Positions 1-6,043 of a stretch of DNA of 8,665 nt are shown piece after piece. A program made the position numbers and the translations under genes. The notes beneath the pieces are model-generated. The model saw nothing but the letters and a program-made list of their open reading frames with translations, did no database searches and was not told the DNA's origin. Positions within the stretch are counted from its first letter, which is position 1. Each line of letters opens with the position of its first letter. This stretch comes from Actinomycetes bacterium (lineage in GTDB: Bacteria; Actinomycetota; Acidimicrobiia; Acidimicrobiales; RAAP-2). The DNA lies in assembly GCA_021791615.1 (NCBI GenBank), contig JAJYWG010000344.1:1-8665 (forward strand), written 5' to 3'.

Positions 1-378
1 GAGTGCTCGATCGTCGTCGTGGAACACTCGCTCGTGTGATACGACGTCGTGGGCTGTCCAGAGGATGCGGTACCCGAGCGCATGGGCCACGTCCAGGTAG
101 AGGTGGAACCACCACTGCATGACGATCCGGGCCGCTGGCACGCCGCGTGCCCACGGAAGGCTGAATTTGAACAGCCAGTGGATATGCAGGACCCGGTAGC
201 CGATGAGGCGGTACCAGCAGAGCACAAGTGGCGCGAGCAGCAAATTCAGCGACTGAGAGCCGGTCGGGCCGTCGAGATAGGCCACGACGACCCGATCGCG
301 CGGCATGTGGCGGTACAGGAGCTCTTGGTAGGGGTTGTCGTCGCGCGGGGTCACGAGCACGCGGACGACGGCGCTCAT
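1..378 (-). CDS. Glycosyltransferase, GT4/GT-B type, N-terminal part (cut by window edge)
   Basis: Reading the minus strand from the ATG at 378-376 gives 126 codons without a stop up to base 1, so the C-terminal part lies outside the window. The visible part resembles the N-terminal Rossmann-like acceptor domain of GT-B glycosyltransferases: a first strand (VVRVLVTP, residues 4-11), the segment NPYQELLYRHM at about 20-30, then LHIHWLFKF and ILWTAHDVVSHE. This 'NPYQ…LHLHW…WTxHN…HE' pattern is common in actinobacterial GT4-like enzymes of exopolysaccharide loci. The enzyme would transfer a sugar from a nucleotide donor to a lipid-linked acceptor at the inner face of the membrane. Donor-binding residues lie in the missing half, so donor and linkage cannot be inferred. 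Its start codon overlaps the stop of the upstream GT2 gene (ATGA), which suggests translational coupling. Family call is from motifs only. Confidence 0.8.
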   Translation of the reverse strand, partial: MSAVVRVLVTPRDDNPYQELLYRHMPRDRVVVAYLDGPTGSQSLNLLLAPLVLCWYRLIGYRVLHIHWLFKFSLPWARGVPAARIVMQWWFHLYLDVAHALGYRILWTAHDVVSHERVFHDDDRAL

Positions 379-1283
379 GGTCGCGTACGGTCCCCGTTGC
401 GTCGCGTGCGGCCCGGCATTGCTCTCTTCAACTGCACGAGCCTAGGGACCAGCATCTCGTCGCGGAAGGTACGCATCGTGGTCAGTACCTCGAAGACGGC
501 AGGATTGCCGACGGCAAAGTGCTCGGCGATGAACTCAGGATGCTTGCGGATGAATCGCCAGTTGTTCACTGCAACCCAGTACAGTCGTCCCCACCCGATG
601 CGCGCGTACACGCCTCCTCGGTCGTTCTCAAGCATATAGTTGAAGCAGATGGCATGCGGGCAGGACACTAGCCTGTAGCCGAGCTCCTGGGCCGTGATCT
701 GGAAGTCGCTCTCCTCGCGCCAGGCGTTCACCCTGTAGCGCTCGTCGTAGCGCACGCGCAGGAAGATCTCCGTTGGCGCAAGCATCGGATTGGCGAGCAG
801 GAGCTGCTCCGTGTCCCGGTCGAGCCGGACGCTCGTGTCGATGGCCATCGTCCGGAGGTTGACGGCGGGTCCGGTGATCTGGTCGGCGCGCTGGATCGCC
901 CCCTCCGCGGACTCTCTCTCGTAACGCCAGATGTTGCGTCCGCAGATCACATCGGCGCCCGTCGCGTTGCGGTGCTCGAGGAGCGTGCGGAAGAAGTGGT
1001 CGGTGAGCTCGACGTCGTCCTCCCCAATGAAGACGAAGTCGGACCGCGCTGCGTCTATTCCCCTGTTCTTGGAATAGGGGATGCCTCGATTGCGGCCATT
1101 GTCCATGACCCGGATCCTCGGGTCCCCTCTCGCCGCCTCTCGCAGGTACTCGACGGTGCCATCCCGCGATCCGTCCACGACCACGATGACCTCGTCCGTT
1201 TCGGGCTGGGAGAGGTAGGTCGGGAGGACGCGGCGGAGGGAGCGGAGACGGTCCTTCGTCGGGATGATAACAGAAATGCTCAC
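375..1283 (-). CDS. Family 2 glycosyltransferase (GT-A fold)
   Basis: A 302-residue GT2 enzyme, likely cytosolic or membrane-associated, that transfers a sugar from a nucleotide-sugar donor. Visible motifs: N-terminal strand SVIIPTKDR (residues 4-12), nucleotide-binding VVDGSRDGT (35-43), the NRGIPYSKNRG loop (65-75), the metal-binding DXD-like motif as GEDD (87-90), and a WREESD segment (188-193) at the place of the catalytic ED motif. The basic C-terminus (RTRRNGDRTRP) could contact membrane lipid. The open frame extends upstream to 1487, but that part overlaps the preceding glycosyltransferase gene and has no family similarity. I therefore chose the GTG at 1283-1281, just before the first beta-strand. 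No clear Shine-Dalgarno precedes it; it lies 38 bases after the upstream stop, so coupled translation is likely. The stop overlaps the next start. Donor and acceptor sugars are unknown. Confidence 0.88.
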   Translation of the reverse strand: MSISVIIPTKDRLRSLRRVLPTYLSQPETDEVIVVVDGSRDGTVEYLREAARGDPRIRVMDNGRNRGIPYSKNRGIDAARSDFVFIGEDDVELTDHFFRTLLEHRNATGADVICGRNIWRYERESAEGAIQRADQITGPAVNLRTMAIDTSVRLDRDTEQLLLANPMLAPTEIFLRVRYDERYRVNAWREESDFQITAQELGYRLVSCPHAICFNYMLENDRGGVYARIGWGRLYWVAVNNWRFIRKHPEFIAEHFAVGNPAVFEVLTTMRTFRDEMLVPRLVQLKRAMPGRTRRNGDRTRP

Positions 1284-1321
1284 GTGCGGTGCGTTGTTGT
1301 GATGGAAGACGTGACTCGAGG

Positions 1322-2299
1322 CTAGCGGCTCCGCTGCGCGCGGCGTGCTCTCGAGCGCACCAACGGACGCATGACCGGCGGCGGGATCAAGGCGATGGCC
1401 CGGTCTCGTTGACGCGGGAGGAGGTCTCGCGCCGCCACGTAGGCGGCCAATGCGATGCGCAGGTCTCCACGAGCGAGGGCTTGCCATACCGCCCGGTGCA
1501 AGAGGTCACGGTAGCTCTGCGCGTAGGCTGTGAGCTGGCGGTGCGGAGGAGAGGGGCGCGTGCGGTCGCGCCAGACCTCTCGAATCGCCTGAATGGTCAC
1601 GAGGTCATTGGTCGGGTTGACCGTCGTGTTGTTGCCAGGGTGCTTCCTGATGAAGGAGAGGCGGCGCTCGCAGTAGTCCCACTCGGTGTAGCGCGCGACG
1701 TTGATCGCCATCACCCAGTCTTCTGCGCACGTATAGCCGCGGGGAAAGCCGCCCGCGCGTTCGAAGACGTCTCGTCGGACGGTCACGGTGCTGATCGCCG
1801 TTCTGTTCCTTTCGAGAAGGAGGTCGAAGCTCCGACCCGTGATCTCGAGATACGCCATGCGGGAGACCGGCGTGACATGTGCCGCCTGCTCGAGACACTC
1901 GTCGAGCGAGGTCGCGACGAGATCGATGGACGCCGCCCGCGCCGCGGAGAAGCTCCACCAGCCTGCGTGTGCCGCGGCACAACCTGGACGCGACTCGATG
2001 TGGTCAGAGATCGCCGACAGGCGTTCGGGGTGCCAGAGGTCGTCGTCGTCGAGGAAACACAGCCACTCGGCGCTCGTTGCCGCGACACCTGCGTTGCGTG
2101 CGGCAGCAACTCCCTCAGGCGGCCGGTCCAGTACCCGGATGAGGTCGTTTGGGAGGGAACCAGGAACGACCGCTTGCGGTCCGTCGCGGACGACGACGAT
2201 CTCACGCGCGGGATGAGTCTGGCGAAGCACGCTGTCGACAGCCGCACCGACGAATTGGGGTCGATTTCGAGTCGGTATGATCACCGCGAAGTCGATCAC
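1322..2299 (-). CDS. Family 2 glycosyltransferase (GT-A fold)
   Basis: A 325-residue GT2 enzyme. The order of motifs is typical: FAVIIPTRNRP (residues 4-14), donor-site VVVRDG (35-40), PPEGVAAARNAGV (60-72), the metal-binding LDDDDLWHP (83-91), and CAEDWVM (191-197), whose ED would supply the catalytic base. About 100 residues of basic, helical C-terminus follow, rich in Arg. The start is GTG at 2299-2297; in-frame stops lie just upstream, so no longer form is possible. AGGG (plus-strand 2307-2310) sits 7 bases before it as a modest ribosome binding site. It is first in a run of three glycosyltransferase genes on the same strand, with 38 bases to the next. It is clearly distinct in sequence from its GT2 neighbour, so each probably adds a different sugar. 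Substrate cannot be read from the sequence. Confidence 0.9.
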   Translation of the reverse strand: MIDFAVIIPTRNRPQFVGAAVDSVLRQTHPAREIVVVRDGPQAVVPGSLPNDLIRVLDRPPEGVAAARNAGVAATSAEWLCFLDDDDLWHPERLSAISDHIESRPGCAAAHAGWWSFSAARAASIDLVATSLDECLEQAAHVTPVSRMAYLEITGRSFDLLLERNRTAISTVTVRRDVFERAGGFPRGYTCAEDWVMAINVARYTEWDYCERRLSFIRKHPGNNTTVNPTNDLVTIQAIREVWRDRTRPSPPHRQLTAYAQSYRDLLHRAVWQALARGDLRIALAAYVAARDLLPRQRDRAIALIPPPVMRPLVRSRARRAQRSR

Positions 2300-2350
2300 C
2301 GTGCGACCCTACCATCACAGCTTGCGCCGGTGAGCCGCGGGCTGCCAGGT

Positions 2351-2370
2351 CCCGCGCCCGGAAGCGCGGG
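2351..2370. terminator. GC-rich hairpin, possible terminator or mRNA-stabilising stem
   Basis: CCCGCGC (2351-2357) and GCGCGGG (2364-2370) form a perfect 7-bp stem with a 6-base loop, 29 bases after the stop of the upstream glycosidase gene and before the next glycosyltransferase start. There is no T-run on either strand, so an intrinsic terminator is uncertain. It could instead separate transcript levels of the glycosidase and the glycosyltransferase genes. Confidence 0.4.
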
Positions 2371-2398
2371 CTGAATGCCGAGGTGAGCATCGGAATGG

Positions 2399-3880
2399 CT
2401 ATCCGAACGCGGCGACGTATGCCGTGGTCGACTGAGGCTCGGAGCTCCCCAGCTGAACGATGTTGTCACAGCCACAGTCGAAGTAGCTCTGGAAGCTGAA
2501 GTCGCTGCTATGAGCGAGCGACGCGATGCCTCGCACGTAGGCAGGGTCGTCGGTGTAGCCGGTGACCTCGCCCCACTCGGGGATGGCAAAGGGCTTGTTC
2601 TGGGCTGCGGCGAATGCAGAGATTGCCGAGAGGCTGGCATCGTTCTGGGCGTTCGAGTCGATGTAGTAGTTCGGCCAGCCCTCCTGCGCGACGGTTTCGT
2701 TCGTGTTGCAGTCGAGGTCGTAGGCGTCGGCGCCGATGATGTCGACGTAGTCGTTCCCTGGGTACCAGTTGGCGAGTCCGAGGTCGTTTGTGCAGGTGTT
2801 CGGGTTCCAGACAAACAGGAAGTGCGCGCCGGCGACAGCCCGCATGGCGGTGACTTCCTGGTCGTAGCACATGGCCCAGTCGTGCTGCTCCTGCGCGGTC
2901 TGCCCGACGTAGTCGATCTCCCACCCACCGTTCGCCTCGAGACCTAGGCGGATCACGGTGTTGCCCGCGCCGGCGGCGACTAGGTTCTCTGCAAGCTGCG
3001 TCGCGTACTGGTTGTACGCGCCCGCATCGCAAGGCTGTTCCCAGGTGAGGGGGTCATTGTTGTTCGTGAGAGCGGAGGGGATGAGGTCTTCTCCGAGCAC
3101 AACCTGGTGGGCGGGACTCTCCGCGAGCCATGCGTCCCAGCCGTCGGAGGTGATCCGGAAGGGCCACGGATCCTCCCAGTCCGTCCACTGGGGCGCGGGA
3201 TTGGCAAAGGTCTCCACGCACTGGTAGTTCACCCCGGTGACGGCGGTGATCGCCTGGAGTTGCGCGTCACTGATGACGCCTCCGGGGTTGGCGAGCTCGA
3301 TGCAGACTGCTTGGGTGCCGCCCGCTCCGACGGTTCCGCCGTTCACGCCGGACTGCTGAGGCTCCGAGGTCGTGGTGGTGGTGGTGGTGGTCGAGGTTGT
3401 GCTCGGCGGCTGTGTGGTTGCGACCGTGGTCGTGGGCGTGATGGTCGTCGATGGCACGGCCGTGGTAGGCGTGGTGCTCCCCAATGTTGGAGCCGACGGG
3501 ACACTTACTGTCGGGGTGGCTCCCGCGGTCGCCGGCCCGGGACCGGCTGGGGTCGTCGACCCCGGCACAGCCGGAGGGGCTATGGTCGTCGTGCTCTCGT
3601 GGAGCTGCCGAGCGCCCGACCCAGGGACACCGGCTTCCCCGGTCAGCAAGCTGAACGCCGAGGTGGATGCGCCGACGACGCGGCTTTGCAGCGTGGTGAT
3701 GACCTGCGCAAACGCCTCGGTCGCTCCCAGGATGCCGGTGTTCGGCCCGGCGCCGCTCGAGGCGCCGGTGCTCGTCGTCATGGTGGCAGGGACGAGCAGC
3801 AGCGCGCTGATACCGACTGCGCGGGCCAGTGTGCCGCGCCTTCCGACGCCGTGTCGATCAGACCGCCTCACTCGCACCAT
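2399..3880 (-). CDS. Secreted GH26-like (clan GH-A) glycosidase with Thr-rich linker
   Basis: A 493-residue exported protein. Residues 1-40 look like a signal peptide (Arg-rich start, hydrophobic AVGISALLLVPATM core). A short unassigned stretch (about 41-92) and a Thr/Ser/Pro linker (about 96-175) come before the catalytic domain (about 190-493). The domain shows clan GH-A features: VIRLGLEANGGWE with E315 as likely acid/base, a YPGNDYVDIIGADAYD strand (about 373-388), and AIPEWGE with E435 as likely nucleophile. These patterns recall GH26 endo-beta-mannanases, so a beta-linked glycan is the probable substrate, perhaps the locus polymer. The residue before E315 is Leu, whereas GH26 has His. 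C193 and C221 match a Cys pair in the paralogue at 6044-7198; C284, C338, C363, C391, C469 and C471 are extra and suggest further disulphides. I chose the ATG at 3880; a GTG at 3886 is an alternative. Neither has a strong ribosome binding site. Confidence 0.8.
   Translation of the reverse strand: MVRVRRSDRHGVGRRGTLARAVGISALLLVPATMTTSTGASSGAGPNTGILGATEAFAQVITTLQSRVVGASTSAFSLLTGEAGVPGSGARQLHESTTTIAPPAVPGSTTPAGPGPATAGATPTVSVPSAPTLGSTTPTTAVPSTTITPTTTVATTQPPSTTSTTTTTTTTSEPQQSGVNGGTVGAGGTQAVCIELANPGGVISDAQLQAITAVTGVNYQCVETFANPAPQWTDWEDPWPFRITSDGWDAWLAESPAHQVVLGEDLIPSALTNNNDPLTWEQPCDAGAYNQYATQLAENLVAAGAGNTVIRLGLEANGGWEIDYVGQTAQEQHDWAMCYDQEVTAMRAVAGAHFLFVWNPNTCTNDLGLANWYPGNDYVDIIGADAYDLDCNTNETVAQEGWPNYYIDSNAQNDASLSAISAFAAAQNKPFAIPEWGEVTGYTDDPAYVRGIASLAHSSDFSFQSYFDCGCDNIVQLGSSEPQSTTAYVAAFG
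3363..3402. repeat. Trinucleotide tract coding for poly-Thr
   Basis: Within the linker of the secreted glycosidase, consecutive GTG/GTC triplets on the plus strand (ACC/ACG/ACA-type Thr codons on the coding strand) give eight or more Thr in a row. The near-perfect triplet repetition makes it prone to in-frame length change by slippage, which would alter only linker length. The linker probably gives flexibility or carries O-glycosylation. Confidence 0.7.
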
Positions 3881-4210
3881 GCCCACGCAGGGATCACCAC
3901 CATACGTCGCTAACGAACCGCGAGCAGTGACTCTTTAGCACATGAAGGGGACCGTCGACCACAGCGCGTCGCACCTGGAAAGGCGTCACGTCGCCACAGC
4001 GAGTGCGCAGAAAGATGCCGCGGAAGGCACACCTCCGCTGCCAGGAAGGTGGTAGCTTGCCGGAGAAGTGGTACGGCCGGGAGGGTGAAGGATCCTCGGT
4101 GAGTGCCGGAGATCTGGAACTAGCGCGTCAGGGTGTCGCCTGGGCTATGTGTGACACAACCTGACTATGATGCCAACAGGGCGTAGAGCGCCAAGTACTG
4201 CTGCCGCGGG
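3881..4210. other. 330-base gene-free stretch between flippase and glycosidase genes
   Basis: No convincing coding frame is seen on either strand; the plus-strand frames here are tails of antisense shadows. It should hold the end of the flippase transcript and the promoter of the secreted glycosidase. A possible -10 element on the minus strand (TATGGT, plus-strand 3899-3904) would give a leader of only about a dozen bases; no matching -35 is obvious. A 4-bp stem (GGCG/CGCC near 4179-4193) follows the flippase stop but is too weak to call a terminator. Confidence 0.5.
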
Positions 4211-5812
4211 CTAGTCCAAGCCGTCACGTGGTGCCGGTTCCCCGCTCGCTGGAGCCGCCAAGCTGGCCCCGGCCGTGACGATGCGCGCAGTCCTCTTCAG
4301 GCCTCCGACGAGCGTCGCGTGGATGACGAGGGCGACGGCCGCCGGGACGCCGCAGAGCAGGAGTCCGAACGCGCCCCGTGGGGCGACGGCATAGGCGGGC
4401 AGGACGAGCGCGGCGGCACATGCCGTGGCGGTCACCGTCGCCAGCACTGGGATGTCGGCAAGAAAGCTGCGAAGCCCTCGATCGATTTCGCGCTTGGCAA
4501 TGTGCAGGAAGTACAGGGCGCTTACCAGCTGTCCGATTGCGGTGCCGATCGGCACGCCCAGCATCCCGACGGTGAACGCGAGCGGTATGGTGAGCACGAC
4601 GTTTATGACGACGCCGACGCCGAGATAGCGCGACTCGAGGCCTGGCCTGTTGACGGCTTTGCCGAGCTCGGCCATCACCTGGCTCAGCAGGTTCAGCACC
4701 TGGCCACCGAGGAGGATGACAGCGACGGCACCGGCGAGACGCTCCTGTGGTCCGAGCCACCGGAGGATCCCGAAGTAGCCACAGACTGCGCCGATCAGGG
4801 CATAGGGCGCGACCACGCGTACCCATAGCCGTTGCAGCTCGGTGAACTCGAGCAGGGTTGACCGCAGGCCCGAGCGGCCGAAGGTCCTCGACAACGTGAC
4901 CGCGACCGGGCTCACCGCGTTCAACGGCAGGCTGACCAGCTGGCTCGCGAAGTTCGAGCCGATGCTGTAGTACGCAACATAGCGGACCGGGAAGATCAGC
5001 CCGACGAGCAGGGAGTCTATCTCGAAGTTGAACGAGCTCGCGACAGCCGCCAGCTGGACCCGGCTTGCGTAACGGGCAATCTCGCGTGTGACGTCATGCG
5101 GTAAGAGCCGGCAGTCGCGCCAGGAGAAGTAGCGCGTGGCCGCGACGACGAAAGCGATGTCGAGGACCAGCTCCTGGGCAACGCTCGCCCACACGAGGCC
5201 GACGAGGCCGTGCCCCTCCCCCACCAGCAGCATCGCGAATGCCACGTAGGTCACGGTCGAGACGGTCGCCGAGATGTTGATGTACGCCCAGCGATGGTGG
5301 GACCTCAGGATGCGCTGGAAGGATCCCCGGAGGGTCGCCGCGAGGAGGAGCGGCATGAAGGCCCGCAGCAGCCCGGCGGCCTCGTGGTGAAGCGAGCTCG
5401 AGGAGTGGAGCAGCTCCGTGATCTGCGGAGCGAGGAGCGCGACGATCCCGGCTAACGTCCCCACGATGGCTGTGAGAATCGCCGAGATAGTCAGGACGAG
5501 CCCGGCCGTCGACCTGCGATCGTCTGCTCCTGCATAGACGGCGAAAAAGCGCGAGGACGTCGGACCGAAGCCACCGTCGAGATTCGACAGCAGGCCGCGG
5601 AACGAGCTCAGGAGGGCATACAGACCGTACTGGTTGACGCCGAGGCGAAGCAGTAGGAATGGCGTGAGCACAAGATTGAGCGCGACCGACGCGATCTGCC
5701 CTCCTGTGTTCCAGCCGAGGCCCGAGAGGATCCGCAACAGCCCGGCTCGGCCTGGCCCGCGGTGCTCGGCCGCCGGGACGGCCGGCAGCTCTTGCGGCAC
5801 GTCTCGGCTCAC
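4211..5812 (-). CDS. Wzx-type polysaccharide flippase (MOP superfamily)
   Basis: A 533-residue, very hydrophobic membrane protein with about a dozen predicted transmembrane segments, the usual size and layout for lipid-linked oligosaccharide flippases (Polysacc_synt family). The first segments (about residues 31-56 and 62-80) carry the family's typical N-terminal pattern: a first helix with GWNTGGQIASVALN, then GVNQYGLYALLSS and NLDGGFGPTSSRFFA. Later helices are spaced by short charged loops, with a KREIDRGL-type loop before the last helices. It would move undecaprenyl-linked repeat units made by the neighbouring glycosyltransferases from the inner to the outer leaflet. The frame is open up to 5923, but those 37 residues are Arg-rich and non-family; I chose GTG at 5812-5810 (VSRDVPQE). 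GTG at 5800 is another option. It is transcribed away from the second glycosidase gene. Confidence 0.88.
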   Translation of the reverse strand: MSRDVPQELPAVPAAEHRGPGRAGLLRILSGLGWNTGGQIASVALNLVLTPFLLLRLGVNQYGLYALLSSFRGLLSNLDGGFGPTSSRFFAVYAGADDRRSTAGLVLTISAILTAIVGTLAGIVALLAPQITELLHSSSSLHHEAAGLLRAFMPLLLAATLRGSFQRILRSHHRWAYINISATVSTVTYVAFAMLLVGEGHGLVGLVWASVAQELVLDIAFVVAATRYFSWRDCRLLPHDVTREIARYASRVQLAAVASSFNFEIDSLLVGLIFPVRYVAYYSIGSNFASQLVSLPLNAVSPVAVTLSRTFGRSGLRSTLLEFTELQRLWVRVVAPYALIGAVCGYFGILRWLGPQERLAGAVAVILLGGQVLNLLSQVMAELGKAVNRPGLESRYLGVGVVINVVLTIPLAFTVGMLGVPIGTAIGQLVSALYFLHIAKREIDRGLRSFLADIPVLATVTATACAAALVLPAYAVAPRGAFGLLLCGVPAAVALVIHATLVGGLKRTARIVTAGASLAAPASGEPAPRDGLD

Positions 5813-5922
5813 TCTCCGTCCTTGCCGCCAGATCCGGCTCCCCGCAATCGCGTGGGCGGGTTGCCGTGCGGGTCGACGTCGCCGATGACCATACGATACC
5901 GACCCTCGGCCACAGGGAGACA

Positions 5923-5944
5923 ACGGCGGCAGCTCTGCCGCCGT
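5923..5944. promoter_or_regulatory. Perfect 9-bp inverted repeat (possible operator)
   Basis: ACGGCGGCA (5923-5931) and TGCCGCCGT (5936-5944) are exact reverse complements around a 4-base spacer. The element lies upstream of the candidate -10 sites of both divergent genes, where a regulator could affect the flippase and the glycosidase together. It could also form a DNA cruciform or an RNA stem. The function is inferred from position and symmetry only. Confidence 0.5.
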
Positions 5945-6030
5945 GAGGTGCGCGGGGCGTCGCGGCGCGTCATGGCGCGACCGTTCGGATCGCGACGGCG
6001 CAAGGGGCGCCGGGTATCATCCCGACGTGC

Positions 6031-6036
6031 AGGGAG
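6031..6036 (+). promoter_or_regulatory. Ribosome binding site deciding the glycosidase start
   Basis: AGGGAG, a strong match to the anti-Shine-Dalgarno, ends 7 bases before the ATG at 6044. No comparable site precedes the upstream in-frame ATG at 5972, so 6044 is the likely start and the protein begins shortly before its signal peptide. Confidence 0.75.
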
Positions 6037-6043
6037 TGGCCGG

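Larger units (their letters stand above)
5813..6043. promoter_or_regulatory. Divergent promoter region between flippase and second glycosidase
   Basis: 231 bases between two genes that point away from each other. On the plus strand, TATCAT (6015-6020) is a 5-of-6 match to the -10 consensus and would start transcription about 17 bases before the ATG; no good -35 lies at the expected distance. On the minus strand, TATGGT (plus-strand 5888-5893) or TATCGT (5893-5898) could serve the flippase. A perfect 9-bp hairpin lies between them (listed separately). Promoter calls are tentative. Confidence 0.45.

Noticed and set aside
1284..1487. N-terminal extension of the GT2 gene up to 1487
   Set aside because: These 68 codons overlap the end of the preceding glycosyltransferase gene and code for a Pro/Arg-rich sequence without GT2 similarity; the GTG at 1283 fits the fold start.
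1289..2374. A 361-codon plus-strand open frame
   Set aside because: It is antisense to the GT2 gene at 1322-2299, whose motifs are clear; the translated product has no family features.
3107..3938. Plus-strand frames giving Val-rich and Gly/Arg-rich products
   Set aside because: They mirror the Thr-rich linker of the minus-strand glycosidase; the poly-Val and poly-Gly runs come from the triplet tract.
5813..5923. N-terminal extension of the flippase to 5923
   Set aside because: The 37 residues are Arg-rich and not typical of flippase N-termini, and they would run over the candidate promoter elements of the divergent region.
5762..6043. N-terminal extension of the second glycosidase, including an ATG at 5972
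   Set aside because: It would overlap the flippase start, is Arg-rich, and lacks a ribosome binding site, whereas the ATG at 6044 has AGGGAG at 7 bases and leads into a signal peptide.
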